From: Acanthaster planci
Taxonomy: Eukaryota > Echinodermata > Asteroidea > Valvatida > Acanthasteridae
Assembly: GCF_001949145.1 (NCBI RefSeq)
Contig: NW_019091355.1
Location: 4,368,838-4,430,837 of the forward strand
Length of the DNA stretch: 62,000 bases
Direction of reading: 5' to 3'
The translations under genes were made by a program, and so were the position numbers. Below the pieces are notes generated by a model. It was not told the DNA's origin and made no database searches. It was given only the letters and a program-made list of their open reading frames with translations. This document shows positions 1-13,409 of this stretch, piece after piece; position 1 is the first letter of the stretch; the number at the start of each line of letters is the position of its first letter.

Positions 1-14
1 ACATGTCAGCATAC

Positions 15-132
15 CAAGAGTGCATAGGAGGAGGTTCTATCTTTACACCAGTGGAACATTCCGGTTGAATCAAACTGGTAGGTGGTATCTTCGTCGCCAA
101 AATCAGGCAGCTGCTTCAAACGAGGACTCACC
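15..132 (-). CDS. KCNMA1: BK channel exon: linker to RCK2, DSTGMFHW segment
   Basis: This 118-bp exon encodes VSPRLKQLPDFGDEDTTYQF followed by [19 protein letters not shown], with one leading base. DSTGMFHWC is the signature at the entry to RCK2 (human [20 protein letters not shown]); the ten residues after C align without gaps to the human exon. The acceptor is AAATAATTTCAG and the donor is GTATGC, ending in phase 0. An alternative donor inside the Trp codon (CTG|GTGTAA) is less likely. The next exon, beginning near TRSEAAM, lies beyond the left edge. Confidence 0.85.
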
Positions 133-1381
133 CTGAAATTATTTCAGACGTTGTTTTGTGAGCTTTAAGCATACCAAAGGAAGAAAAGATGTGACAAATT
201 ATCCAGCAAACACAGAGAACAAAAAGAAAGTGTGGACGCTTGACAAAGTTTTCTACGATTTAAAAGCAGACATCAATGTGGTTTTCCAGGTATTTGTCTG
301 GAAGTTTTACTTTGCACCGAGGCTTTAAGGGCAAGAGATACAATGACAGAGAGACTAGAATGGGAGAAGAAATGAAGGCACGATGCCTTGTAGATGGTCT
401 TCAGAAAAGTGCAACTAAGTGAGACAGCTAATAAGTAGACGGAATGGCAGTGAAGCTAAATGCTAGTAAACAAAGTCATTCCAGTCATGGGAGTTCAAAC
501 AGCCTTGCAATGATGATGGGGATGAGAAAATCAACTGAAACGTTATCAAGTGAAGATGTGCAGAGACAGCAATCACAGTCAAACACAACAATCCGAAATA
601 TATGTAACGCCAACAGGAACGGACGGCGCAAAATTCATCAACAGGTACAAATTTACACAACTGAAAACAACTTAGTTCAAGAAGATATTGTTGGGAATGA
701 AAAATAAGACACAAAAGACAAATTCAATGACAGCAAGCGGACGAGTGTGACACCGCACTGAAGCTCAGCAAGTCTGTATCATTTCAGGAGATGTGGTCAA
801 ACCCTTGCCACATGCAAGCAGAAAGGACAGGTGGCCAATATAAAGCAGTGAGGCCAAGCACAGCTAGAACCTTATGCCTGCCAGAAGGACAGCAGCACGA
901 AGCCACAATAACTAAAAGGCCCATCCCTGAGATTTTACCACAAACCCACTCTCCCACAGTTAAGTCTCAGCTCTGTTTTGTGTCCATTTGTGTACTCATT
1001 ACTCAGGCAAATATACAAACTGTTGGACAAAAAAAGGGGGGGCTGAAAATAAACTGGAAACGCTCAATGGCCAGATCTCAAACTGCATTGGGCAGCTGTT
1101 CAACATCTGTGCATGGCCAGCTATCAATAAATTTCATAGAGCAAACACATGTACAATACACACATGTATATGTACAAGTCTAACAGCTTTGCAAACAATG
1201 GGAGGACGAGCTTACTAGGTGCTCATTCTACGCAAAAATATCATTTACTTGAGAATGAGTTTCCAGTTTGTTTTGGCTCACAGCTGACAAATTTGTTCAG
1301 TGCTCTATTCTGCTTAACAACCTCTGTGAAACTGCACCCTTCTGGCAAAACAAGGGCGCCAACTGCTACAGTTGTCACATA

Positions 1382-1622
1382 GGGCCAATTTCATAGAGCT
1401 GCTTAAGCACAAAATTTGCTTGAGCACCAAAAAACCTTGCTTAAAAACAAAGGTTACCAGCTCAAAAACTAAGTGATTGTCATGCTAACCAAAAGACAAG
1501 TGAATACCATTCCAAAACAATGTACATCACATGGAGTTTTGGCTGGTAACCTGATTTGTCAAGCAAGGTTTTTTCACACTTGAGCACATTTTGTGCTTAA
1601 GCAGCTCTATGAAAATTGGCCC
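1382..1622. mobile_element. Foldback/MITE with GGGCCAATTTCATAGAGCTGC ends
   Basis: The left end GGGCCAATTTCATAGAGCTG and the reverse complement of the right end (GGGCCAATTTTCATAGAGCT) match over about 40 bases, continuing through CTTAAGCACAAAAT. The inner parts also pair (ACCTTGCTT with AAGCAAGGT, GGTTACCAGC with GCTGGTAACC), so the whole 241-bp unit is one large imperfect palindrome. I see no transposase and no clear target duplication. Related degenerate copies lie at 23.0-23.4 kb. Confidence 0.8.
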
Positions 1623-4600
1623 AAGTAAGGATTACTAAACACTGCACCAATCGGACTGACTGTCACGTGACTACGTAATCAGGTTTGACTGCATCTAGAA
1701 AGATCCTACAAAATAATGACGACTTACCTACTGGTGCTGTGCGCACATACAATATGAAGCAGGTGGGATTCAGGTGAAGGGAAAAAACAAATCAGCAAGT
1801 TATTGACAGCAAAACAACAAGATCACACTCTAACTACAGGTCAGTGGCAAAACTCAATCAAGTCTCCTAGCAAAGGGCAAGTCTCTTCCTGTCCTAACCG
1901 TGCACGGCGAAGAGAGATGCATGTGTCCCTCCGACCCATTGATGTGTATATTTAATAAAAAGGTGACAGGGAGTGTAAAGTGCCAGCAGGAAACCACCAC
2001 CATAGACGGGTAGAAGATGATGTTGGTTGCTAGGGAAACCAAGATGCTAGTTACCAGAGGGGAGCCAAATGACAGGGGATGTGTTAGTGATGAGTCTGAG
2101 GGGAGGGCTTCACCATCACCATTGTGCTGCATCGTGAGTGAAAAATTGTGTTTTTTTCTGAGTCAGTGTGTAAACATTTGTTGGTTAAAAGGCTGCAAAT
2201 GTTTGAAACATTGAGTCAATTACTCAACATACCACACAAGGAATAATTGGGGGAAAAGCACCCACAGAGACAGATTTTTCTCAAAAGACTTCCACCAAAA
2301 TTAGCTATTTGAAAGGTAGACCTTACAAAGAGTATATGAGCGTACGGTTTGAATGCATGCGCTACTCCACAATGGACAAAAACTGTCATCTGAGAGCACT
2401 GAAGAGGTATCAAAAAATGTGGCCCGTTCATCCTGTGAGCTAAAAAGCCTTCAAATGAAAAACATTGACCGATTCTTCAAGGAGGTCTGACGATATTACA
2501 CATGTACAGTTGGGTAGGCGTACCTGGGGTTAGGGGGAAATTTCTTTTGTAACGAAATTCTGGACTGAGTTGTGGGAGATAAAACGTTATCCCCTAGCAT
2601 TTTGGGTCCCCATGAAATGAAAAGATGAGTGTTCGGCATGTCTCCACAACTGCGGCATAAATATGTGTGTTTTCCCAAATGAAGAATACTCTATGAAAAT
2701 AACCGGCCTTTACTGCATGCACCTTCAGATTGCTACATCTAATGGAAATGGACGGCCATGTTAATACCATTAGGGAATGATTGTTTGCATATCGTAAAAG
2801 TCTGTGGCAGTCTTATGCTTTTATTGCAGTTTGACAATATCTCAAAGGAAACCAAGGATGAATAACTTTAGTCAGAGTAGTTCCGTTCCTTCCTTTCCTT
2901 TTTTAGGAGTTGAGATGCGGGGAAACATTGTAGACCTTGATTTGACGATTAGACAACCGCAAGTGTGACAGTTCTGAATCACTTGTTTATATAAAAAAGA
3001 ATCAATTCTGAAGTCACTGATCCCCTTTTCAAGATTCGCTTACAATTTCAATGCCAATTATTTCATGATAATCAGAATAGCAAATTGTTTGGGAAAAAAT
3101 ATGTGGCTTGAACATTAGCCAGGATACAGTTCAGTAAAATTTGTGGTCGTTTTGTAAGTAACTGTCAGAGAGAGAAACAAAAAATCAAATCTTGGTTTCC
3201 TCCAATTAACATGCTGAATATTTATCTTATGTTCTTGTCAATATTAGGCTTCCTGGTGAGGAAACAATAATAAATATCGCCCAGTGAAATATTTTTGGAT
3301 CTGAGTTAACTGAATTGCGGTATTCCGCCAATAATTCTTTGTCCATGTGTGAGAAAGTTTGAGATTACCAACATACACACAACACAGTATCACGGCATAC
3401 CGTTAAAACCAGAATTAGCAGACGTGATGCACATGACACACTGGGTACATCGTGAAGTTACATTTTCAAAAGCTTCCCTCCCTGGCCCAAAATCTTCAAC
3501 TTCTTTGACTTTTTCCCGACAGTGTGCTTGGGACAGAACCCTATGCTACTGTGATGAATGTGAAACCAAAAATCTGCCTGAACGAGGTGATGCAGCGTGC
3601 ATGATTTGGGACTGTCAAAAGTGATTTCTAATCATTGGGTTCAGCCGTGTACAAAAGCCGAGATTTATATCCCTCTAAATGGCATCTATGGGACACTATT
3701 TGGTGTTAACACGAAAGGGAAGTAATCTCCAGCAAAAATGCTGTCCCTCAGTCACAGACATTCTAAACACAGGTACATGTAGGTCTGCAGCAGTTTACAC
3801 AAACATGAACTATCACACTCACTCCGTTAGTGTTTGGTGATGAACTTTAAATAAAAAATCTCACGACACTCTATGATTGTCTTTGCATGCAGGGTGATAA
3901 AAAGAATATTATGAGCAAGGCAGACAATGGACCACAGCAAATACCCACACCCACCAAGTCGGCTTGGTGCTGTGATCACCATTTATATACTGCATCCTTA
4001 GTAGCAGGCGACCCAGCGACCCCACACAGGGGCGCGGGCGATCAAACCGGATGGGACGACGTAAAGCATAGCTGATGTGACAAAAAAAAAAAAAAAAAAC
4101 GAGGATGGAAGTATAAAAGAGTGTTGGAGAGAAACAAAATGAAAGAAAACAAAACAAACACGTATCATCATGATGACAAAAAGTAATGAAGTTATTCATT
4201 TCAGCTGACCCAGTACAGTCTGTGCAAGTAATTACCCAGAAAACATGATAGTGACTAACTGCAACAAAGCAATTCCAAGGAAAGTGTCATCCATTGAAAA
4301 GAAGAATATTTGGAGCATTTCAAACATGTACCACAACTTAAATGCTCTGTCATATGCATGTACATAACAGTCAAAATGACGTTTTTCCCAGAAAAAAAAA
4401 AAAAAGCAAAGTAGTTGCATGAGACATGTGAAATCACCAGACAATTCGTGTGTTAAGGTGCAGTGGCATTTGCAAGCCGTTCTGAAAATTTGTAAATCCA
4501 GCCTCCTCCGTGGCTCAAACCTGAGTTAGTAGCAGATCTGTGCAGTACCTCTGTGGTTCATGTGTTATCAAGCAGAAGTTATCTGGAGTGTGTTAGATAC

Positions 4601-4630
4601 ATGCTTTATCAGTCTGATACATAACTGTGA

Positions 4631-4860
4631 CAATCCGCTCCGAGCGGAACAAAAGAGGGCATGTTTTTTTGGTACTCACCGCATAGGCACGCCATGAGGC
4701 GCCCAAGTATATGCGCGTTTTGACACAGAGCACGCTGAGTACGCGCAACTAATTTACTCCGGCGTGTATGGTCTTTGCGTACACGCAGAACGCGTGGAAG
4801 AACCCGCTCGTAACCACCTGTCTTTCTTTTCACCGATTGGAGGTGCACTTCAGCTCAGGG
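4631..4860 (+). repeat. Unclassified dispersed repeat, copy 1
   Basis: It shares GCTCCGAGCGGAACAAAAGA, GCATAGGCA.GCCAT.AGGC, TATGGTCTTTGCGTAC.CGCAGAACGC and CCGTCTTTCTTTT.ACCGATTGG-like blocks in the same order with 9806-10020, over about 220 bases. It is GC-richer and more CpG-rich than its surroundings. It has no open frame of note, no terminal inverted repeats and no tRNA-like boxes that I can see. Confidence 0.75.
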
Positions 4861-5519
4861 TGTTTAAAGCATAAGACCAATTCTCACTGTGATAATTTGC
4901 ATCTCAGAACTTGGTTCAGCCAGTAAAGAGTGCTCAATGAAGCTCATCGGTGCAACATGGTGACTTTTAAACAGTTGTTTACGGTAAATTCAAGGATACA
5001 AATCAACACATATAAAGAATTCCTTTGAAATTTTTAACTACTTTGATGATAAATAAAAACCAGAATAGTTGGAGAACTCAAAGGAAGATATGCCCCAGAA
5101 AATGATGAAAAAGTAATACAGTCACTTTAACCCTATTTAGATTTAAACTCTGGCGCAACAATATCAAAACATTTCACATTAACATCATTCTCGAAGCTGA
5201 CTGACTGCAGCAAGTTCAATCTCGTTAATTGACTAGCCGTGTCTAAAACAAAGACGCTACTAAAACAAATCCCAAACAGTCCCCTCCACCAAAAAAAAAA
5301 CATAAACCAAACCCCATGGCAAACATGCATAGAACGACCATCATCCATTTGTATAAGATCTGGCTACACAGATCTGTTTGAAATGAAATGAAATGCACCA
5401 AATCAATCCAACTCACAATCACCGTCAGGGTAGAAATCAATTTAACCACAATCAAGACATGGACAGACCACACTACCCCATCCTAAGCACACAGACTCCT
5501 GATCAACTGAAGACCACTC

Positions 5520-5880
5520 CTATCCACAACCACAGTAAGGGCTATCAATGGAAACTAGACTGTTTCCAACTCAACAACGAACTCGTAAGGGCTATCAATG
5601 CCATTTACATGCCAGTCCTACCCATCACCAAAATGAGAACTATCAATGCCATCAACAGATCACTCCTACCCATCACCAAGATGCGATCAATGCCATCAAC
5701 AGGCCACGCCAACCCATCACCAAAATAAGGACTATCATTGCCAACTACAGGCCAATGCTACTACCAAAATAAAAACAATCAGTGTAAACCAACCAACCCT
5801 CCAACCCACCATCTAAAAACGGACTACAGACCACTCCTCCCCACCACCAAAATGAAGACCAACGTCATCTGCAGGCCCCC
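5520..5880 (+). repeat. Degenerate minisatellite
   Basis: Irregular tandem units of roughly 40-55 bp repeat the blocks CTATCAATGCCAT, CAACAG.CCA, CTCCTACCCATCACCAA and AATGAG. The clearest units are between 5588 and 5730, decaying to the right. Open frames over it (for example 5393-5728) come from the repeat and are not protein-coding by any evidence here. Confidence 0.7.
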
Positions 5881-8800
5881 AACAACTTCCACCAAAGTAT
5901 GGAGCATCTTACAGCCCAACCCTAACCTTCTCTTCTTATCTTTCTTGGGGGGTCGCGCCTGGACAGCTCTTGGTCTCTGAGGCCCACCTAACCAATCGCC
6001 GTCAGTCGGTGGGTCTCGACTGTACCGTTTATCTGAACAGTCAGAATTATGCGTGTGGATGGGAATACAGCTGTGCAGGCTGATCAAGTAAAGAGGGCAG
6101 ACAAATTCAAAGGACAAAAACAAGCACTTCTTGAAATACAAGGCAAGAGTCGGATTACACAGACACTGAAAATCTAAAGCTAAATATTGCAAATCTATAA
6201 GTTGAAAATGTAATTAAATACAGCCTCAATCGGAATAACATCTAGATGATGCAACTCCTTTCCTGTCAAATCACCCACTTGCCCTTTTCCTTCTTTTCAC
6301 ATCTTGGAAACATAAACAGCACGATACTCACAAGTACTACCTAAACTTTCTATAACTACACTGTCATCCCTTCCACTGTCTCAGGTCAATTAAATGACAG
6401 AGTTTGCCATTGTCACAAGTTTGCCATCCATCCAGGGGAGAACATATCGTCATGTGCCTGGAAAAAGGACGTAAGCGCTTACGCCCTTTTGCCGGGAAAC
6501 ATTATCACTCCAAAAAAAACAACACACAAACAAAATTCTGGGCAAAAAGACGTATGTATGCATTGTTTTACTTTAATGAAATACAAAGATTTCTTTGGAA
6601 AAGGTAAAAAAAAATCCCATGTTGTTTAACCACTTGCCGGAGGTGTAATCGTACAGGATCTTATGTCTTCTATATGGGAAGGCTTTTAACCTAATGTACA
6701 ATGTTAACAATCAGAAGCCACGCATACATATTACACCTTCCACCAATATTTTCCCCCAAAACTATATTTTTCGGAATTAGGCTGATTCTGAGTTTTACAG
6801 CAAGGGACACATGAAACCAACAGACAAGAATTTGAAGGAAATGGCTAAGTTTAACAAAGCAGGCCAACAGATGCAGGTTCAATGGATGGTAGGTTGTATG
6901 TAGGTATAATAAAGGTTGTATCACTAATAGGGTAATCAAAGCAAAATTAGGGCTCAGAATAACCAAGTTATGAACTTGAAAACTGCCTCTGTCCTTCCTT
7001 TGAAGAATGCTTTATCAGCTTTCTACTGATCCTGGAAGTCCTGAAGCCAAATATCCTCTTTGAAGTTTGCCTAATTCAGTGGAGGAATTGGCACGTAATT
7101 ACTGCTTTATTTTTGTATAATTCATCTGAGAAATTGACTAACATTAGGGTAATTGATATTCATTTTGCTCTGTCTCAACAATTACTGTATTTTCAAATAC
7201 CACATTACATCATCTTTACCATCTCGTAAAATGTTATTCCTATTAAACAAAGCCTGAATAGACTCCCATCATCTGATTGTCGATTGCATGTCACTTCATT
7301 GCTCGTCCACAAACACACACACAAATCCCAAACCTACAGTGTGACTGCCTTGCAAAATCTGATCGCGCCAATCTGTAATGTGTGGTACATTAAATGTTCA
7401 ACTCCAAAATCACACATGAAACTCCTTAACTCACAGGTGATCTGCTGTTATTCATTCAGATGAGGATTTGTTTAGGATCCATCCAGGCTTCGCTTCATAG
7501 AATGGAACATTCCATTTATTCACTCACTCATTTATTTATCACTGCATTTTTAAAAACATAACAATGATGTCTTATCAGCAGGGACACGGTGCACACACAC
7601 ACAGGTTTCTGCACGCCTGGCCCAGGGCACGAATGACCAATTTCTCTTGGAATTCACAGCCTGTCGGTGTACCCATGGCCCCTACCAGGCCTCCCTCGTC
7701 TATGCCGGAGAGGTGGGTCATTCTGCACAGGGCAGATACTCACTAGGCTCTCTGGACAATTTTATTCCTTAGAAAATGGCTTCACAGCCTGGAATATGGA
7801 AGCAAAAAGCACGATAGCTAGGCGATTAAAACTGCTATACCTACTTTGTATTGAGTGTTGTGCCATTGCTCTTATCCTGTCTGCTGCCCTCTAGGTTTGA
7901 CGGAATGCTCAGTGCTAATGAACAGATCAAAGGAAAGAGCAAAATCAGATTAACAAGCACTACTGACCAACATTTGTTTTACAAACTGTCTCCACCATTA
8001 AAACGATCCACTGCTGCATTTTGAAATCTTGCAAAAGGACTAACCGAAAACTGACTAACGAAGCAGCCAGTTAGCCAAAAAAAAAAAGAAAAAAAAAAGA
8101 CATTCTCTTACTCTACTCAAGATACATTAAAAACCGACCACACATTTCACACTTTCCATGCAGATACGTTGAAGTAAGTGACTGCATCTAGCCATCTACA
8201 CTATCAAACCGCAGCCAACTCAAAACACCTGTTGATAGTACAACAGTGAAAAAACATGCTGCTGCCAACAGGGGGCTCTCTTAACTAAACGAATGCTGGA
8301 AAATTGATTAATCAAATGGAATTTATAACATCGTAATAAAAGACATTCAACAAATATACATCGACATGGAACAAGCCTGACGGCTGCAGCAATCTGGTCT
8401 GTGATTGGTCAGGCGACATCACCTGAGGCTGAAAAACAAAATGCTCATGCCCAAGGCAAGGGTGTTAATATAATAAGCTTCACAGGAATTACAATGGCGA
8501 TATGGGCAGCAAGGTACATTGACTGGATGCGATCATGTGACGGGGCAGTGCAGCTGTGATTGGCTAGAAGGCCACGTGATGTAAAATAACTGCAGCAAAT
8601 GAAAGGAGGCTTGCTGTGCATGAAGTGCTTGTATCGCAAGTAACTGAAACGAGGTTATAATTTACAACATAATTGTTTGGACTCATCTCTAATGGCACGG
8701 ATACAAAATTGAATCATCACAGTTGGTGGTTTTGAAATTGTATCTATACAATCTGAAATTGGTTTAATTGCATGTATGGTCAAAGTCAATTTTCTTGCCG

Positions 8801-9178
8801 TGGTTCATCAGATGAGAAAATGATGAGTATTTCTAATCACTGTGATCGGAATTCCATTTCTGACTGAAAAACACAACTTGATTTTTGATAAATTGACAAA
8901 AATGGCTTTGGGAAAGGGGACGAAAAAGAAAAGAAAGATAAAAAGATTTCTGAAAAGGTATGACAAGGCAGGTGGTTTCCTTAGAGATGCAATCAGTGCC
9001 AGACAAAGTATTCAATGGCAAACAGGGGGTAGCACTTAAAAAAAAAAAAGGCCAGCACTTTAAAAAAAAAAGGCCATCAATTACACGTTGCAGATGTGCA
9101 CAGTCGTCCTTTACAATAAATCCAAAAGCAGCTTCCAGAGCGTAACTACGTGTACTTGCCAGTATACAGCACTGAAAT

Positions 9179-9345
9179 GGCCGTTTCACAATAGGGCGCC
9201 ACCAAGAGTTTGCAACGCGTTGGCCAATCAGAACGCTCGAAATTTGTCGACCCTTTCTAAACGTGCATTGGGTCGACAACTTTTCGCGTGTCGTGATTGG
9301 CCAACGCGTTGCAAACTTTTGGTGGCGCACTTATGTGAAACGGCC
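9179..9345. mobile_element. Palindromic MITE, family B, copy 1
   Basis: A 167-bp unit starts GGCCGTTTCACAATAGGGCG and ends with its near reverse complement GTGAAACGGCC. The arms (CCACCAAGAGTTTGCAACGC, GTTGGCCAATCA) pair almost to the centre (GTCGACCC...GGGTCGAC). Two more copies lie at 37421 and 41726. It is rich in CpG (ACGCGTTGG, GCGCG). Non-autonomous DNA transposon is the natural reading; the superfamily is undetermined. Confidence 0.85.
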
Positions 9346-9805
9346 GTATTCAAATGCCTTGTTAATTCTGCACGATCTTTTTAAAGAAAACTTTCAGCAG
9401 TTGTAAAAGTGAATATTGATATTTTGATTGCTAAAATAAAACAAATAATACCAAACAAAAATTCTTTACGAGGGCAAATAAGGCATGTCGAGAGGGTGGG
9501 AGAACTTTGGGTGAAGGGGACCAGTGTGGATGTGGCAGCTGAGTAGTATGGTTTATGCACTTATGCTACTCTTGTTAACCACTTCATGCCAGATGACATG
9601 TAGGGTTTCCTGTCGGGTAACACAGAGGATGTTTGAACACGCTTTGTGGCAAATTCTGTTTGCAGTACTGGGGTGATGTCTGTACTCAGCCCTAAGCTTC
9701 AGTGGTTCCCACTGTGTTTATACACATGCCGGCTCAAACTATTCCGTGGAGGTTGAGCTTGTGTGGTATTTAAGTGATAAGCTATTGTGGCACGCATCAT
9801 TCGGC

Positions 9806-10020
9806 AATCAGCTCCGAGCGGAACAAAAGAGGCCTGTTTTTTTTTGGTACCCACTGCATAGGCATGCCATTAGGCACGCAAGTGCACGTTTGACGAGGAG
9901 CACGCGTAACTTAATTATTAAGTTATGGTCTTTGCGTACTCGCAGAACGCATGCAAGAACCCGCTTGTAACCACCCGTCTTTCTTTTTACCGATTGGGGG
10001 TGCAGGTACTCCAGCTCGGG
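9806..10020 (+). repeat. Unclassified dispersed repeat, copy 2
   Basis: This is the second copy of the repeat at 4631-4860, in the same orientation and about 5.2 kb away in the same intron. It has scattered substitutions and small indels relative to copy 1. The TTTTTTTT tract near the start and the CCGATTGG block near the end are shared. Confidence 0.75.
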
Positions 10021-11807
10021 GCGGATACGGTTTCAGAGAGTTACATGTACATTTCAGCACAAGTTATGGCTACTGAAAGTCTCCACACTGAAGTCCAGTC
10101 TAGATACAGATACGATTCGAAACCAAACATAACCCCAATACTCTGAAATCCATAAGCCGGGTGTTCTGTTGAGTTTAAGACTTGAACTCTCTTCAACACG
10201 TTTTCTGACCTCATTAAAGATTTTCAGTCTTCCCATGTATCTGGTTTGACCTTTGACTAGGACAGGCACTTAAGCAGCAACACAAATGCTAGGCGGTGAC
10301 AAAAATGAATATTCACATCAGACTCGTGACACAAATGTGCATTCTGCTCTTGAGCATACAAGAGCACTGATTGGTTGCAGGTGTTCATGTGCCTCGTGAA
10401 TAGTTAATCATCCCCCTTACCGGCATCCTGATTATTAATAACCCCCTGTGCCTTCAGAATCTTCTCGTCTGTTGAGTGCGTTGTTAGAGCCGTGCTTATG
10501 TCAGCAACTGAAGGGGTTAAAGTTCCACACAGCAAACCAAGCAGAAGAGGAATAAAATGGTTATTGGGGAATTCTTCTAGATTTAGTCTCCACTTCCTTT
10601 TCTGCCCTGCAGTTTGGAAAACAATGCTGGGTGGGCACAGAACTAAAGTTGAAGTTTTCACTGGTACTCACAAGCCAGAACTGTTGACACTGTTTGAACG
10701 GTGGACAGGGATTTCAAACGAGCTACCAGTCAAATAGTCAAATGGCACAAAAGACATACTTTAAAATTGGTGCACGGCATTTCCAAACAGTTCTCTACAA
10801 AAGACAAACTGGGCACTGAAAAAAACAGAGGTAATGTCATTCAAGTGCAAAATGGTACCTACATGTAAAAATGTGAATTTATGAAGGTAAGCCTTACTCA
10901 GGGTCCACCAATTTCTTTTAAAAAAAACAGCTTGGCTAACAAAGTTGTGCACTCGATAGTGTGCAGAGTTGTATGAAAATTACTTGCAAACAACATTAAG
11001 CTACAATACCAGGTGGGTGTGCACAGGTATGTGTGTGCTATCATGTTTTCTAGTAGTACTCAACAAAACAACAAAAACTGCGAGGAACGTTCCGCTCGGT
11101 GGCGAGTTCCTTCTTTTGGGGACTTCCAAGGTATTCTCGTGGACTTCCAGTAAACTGACTTCTGGAGCAAGTTGCTCACGGAAAATTGTTCCAATCAGCA
11201 GAATGCTAATAGCAGACTTTGTATGGATGTTTCAATGATGTATTCCCAACATAAAGGTTAATGTTTGGACTGAAATAGTTGATATGTTCATGCCTATCAA
11301 ATACCGGTATTGTGGGGGGGGGGAAGAAAAGTTTGAATAGAGAGGTGTAAAGTGCAAGTCACTCCGCGGAGTATCAGAGAGGCAGAGTACCATTTCTGGA
11401 CTATCGTCCGGCTTGTTGGAAATCTGTGCAGTTTCTAGCGAAATGATTATAAACACAAAGACTGAGAAAAACTCCACTGCTGCACATGCTACGTGAATTA
11501 CAGTCAAACCAATTCAATTCAGTGGCCACTATGGACACTTCACTTGTGCCTGTACATACCACCTGGCCATTAACAGCTGACCACATGACATGAGGCAGGT
11601 TTGTACTGATGACCACCATAAAAAGGTTGGACTGTCGGGGGAAATACTTACATGTCTGATACGGGTAAGATTTACAGAAAAATTCATTCTGGGATTTCAA
11701 AATAAGAAATGGAGAGAGAGATGGAAAAACGTGACCATGCATAAGGCGGAAAAAGGGCATGCTACTGGTTTTTTAAAAGTGGAAGAGAGGAGAGAAAGAC
11801 CAGAAAC

Positions 11808-11894
11808 CTGAGAATTTGTGGTGTTTGCGTTTCCGAGGGCAAGGAAGAAGACGCCTCAGACCTTGACGATGGCTGCGTCGACCTAAATAGTCTG
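11808..11894 (-). CDS. Candidate BK linker exon (possibly cassette)
   Basis: The candidate has a strong pyrimidine-rich acceptor, CTCCTTTCTCGTTCCCTCTGTAG, and a CAG|GTTTCT donor. In the frame that phases correctly into exon 15-132 it is 87 bp (a multiple of three) and reads RLFRSTQPSSRSEASSSLPS and then ETQTPQIL, a Ser/Thr/Pro-rich stretch as expected in the disordered RCK1-RCK2 linker. That frame needs the longer end of the exon at 13410-13486. In the other frame it is basic (LRRLLPCPRKRKHH) and needs a weak donor at 11801. The position matches the region where BK alternative inserts are spliced in other animals. No homology to a named insert is claimed. Confidence 0.4.
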
Positions 11895-13409
11895 CTACAG
11901 AGGGAACGAGAAAGGAGCTGAGAAAATGAAGGTGTAGAGATAGACCCAACACCGAGATGGAATGGGTTAACTCGTTACCATGGTACGGGAACCAACAATG
12001 AAGGTTCATGACGACACGGGATACCCATGGTCTGATCATAAAAAAACAATCATCCCAATACGACAGCTCAAGTAAGGATAACACAAAGACCATTTACCGA
12101 TGGCAAGGACCCATGAAAGCAATCATATACTGATACGCAGTGTATTGTGGTACAATCTCAAACCTCTTTTCTGGTTCATCAGCGTACATCAATTATCAGT
12201 ATTAAGTGTACCAGTCAAATGAACCAGCAGCGTTTCACAAGTGATCTGCTCTGTGAGAAGGAGATCGAAGCTGCCGTGGTCACTCAAGAGTTACATGTTC
12301 CGTCCTCGAAAAAACTCGAACGATCAAAATCAGTTGGAACCCTTGACATTTTTCACCCCCAGCGTCCATTTTCATGAGGATACCAAACTGAGCAGCCGCT
12401 CAAAACACAGAGCTCAAAAACTCAAAATTGACTCGGGTGATTTCTGACTTCTGTTCACAGAACGGGTCACAAGCATGAGACATATTAGTTCTACTATTGG
12501 ACTCATCTTGGCATTTCTTCTAGAGACTTTTAGTAAGAGTGACGATCGGTAAGGACTATTTAGTGACAAACCGATTATGTACGCATGCAGGTAGTTCCAA
12601 GATAACAAGGTTTAAACGCTTTGTAGAAAGGGCCTCCAACAGCAAGGTGCAGACACATTTATGATAACCACTGATTTTTATGTGGCCCAGGGCACTGTGT
12701 AAGCCCAGGCATGCAATCATTTCCAAGGAAAAGCCAAAGATGTCATGCTGCCTTGAGAATAAAAAAGCCCACTGACCACATCACAGGAGACAATTGTCTG
12801 CTAAAACATGACTTTTGTAAAAAAAAAAAGGAATTGTTTAACTTGGGAAATGACAGGTCCTCTTCCTGACATTTCTAAATCCCTGAAACTTTCTTATTCT
12901 GGAGCCTAATGCTGAGGAAGATCAGGTGTTTTAGTGTTCACACGACTGCTCGCATACAGGTGGACTTGCACAAGTTTGGGGTTATATTCCCGCCACGTTA
13001 GCCTACCTCCTGCTTGGGGGACGTACCCTGACTGTATCGCACAAAGTACTTCAAGGCAGGACAATCAAGGTATACACCCGGATTAAATGCATCATGTAAT
13101 GACTGCAATCAACTTGAGGGTTAATAAATGAACTTCTGATGTAGGTCACTCCTTGCATCGTTGAGAACAACGATCAACGATCATCGCAAGAACATCCAAT
13201 GACCAGAAATTAACTCAGGCAAATATTAACAGATATTAAAAACTAAAAATGTCACTATGTCGGCAGTGATTGATAAACCTGATATTGACATTGAAATGAT
13301 CTCTGTTACACTCAACGAAACGCTCTAGCATGAAAATGCTTAGTGCCGAGTTGCTGAAAAAGATGTTTCAATAAACAAAAAAAAAACCTGTTCGAAACAC
13401 AGTGGTTAC

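Larger units (their letters stand above)
133..13409 (-). other. 13.3-kb intronic interval, RCK1-RCK2 linker
   Basis: Apart from the candidate exon at 11808-11894, I see no convincing coding sequence. At least one linker exon must lie here if the short end of the exon at 13410 is used, because its phase does not match that of exon 15-132. A tiny candidate with a strong GTAAGT donor (acceptor GTGCGCACAG, donor at 1726) is out of phase. The interval holds a foldback element (1382), a repeat pair (4.6 and 9.8 kb), a degenerate tandem repeat (5.5 kb), a palindromic element (9.2 kb) and an A18 tract at about 4082-4100. The 87-codon plus-strand frame at 444-707 is unsupported. Confidence 0.6.

Noticed and set aside
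444-707. 87-codon Ser/Gln-rich plus-strand frame.
   Set aside because: Low-complexity-like composition within an intron of the opposite strand; no homology recognised.
1726-1734. Nine-base micro-exon candidate with strong GTAAGT donor.
   Set aside because: It does not solve the phase mismatch between exons 13410-13486 and 15-132, and adds a stop in one frame.
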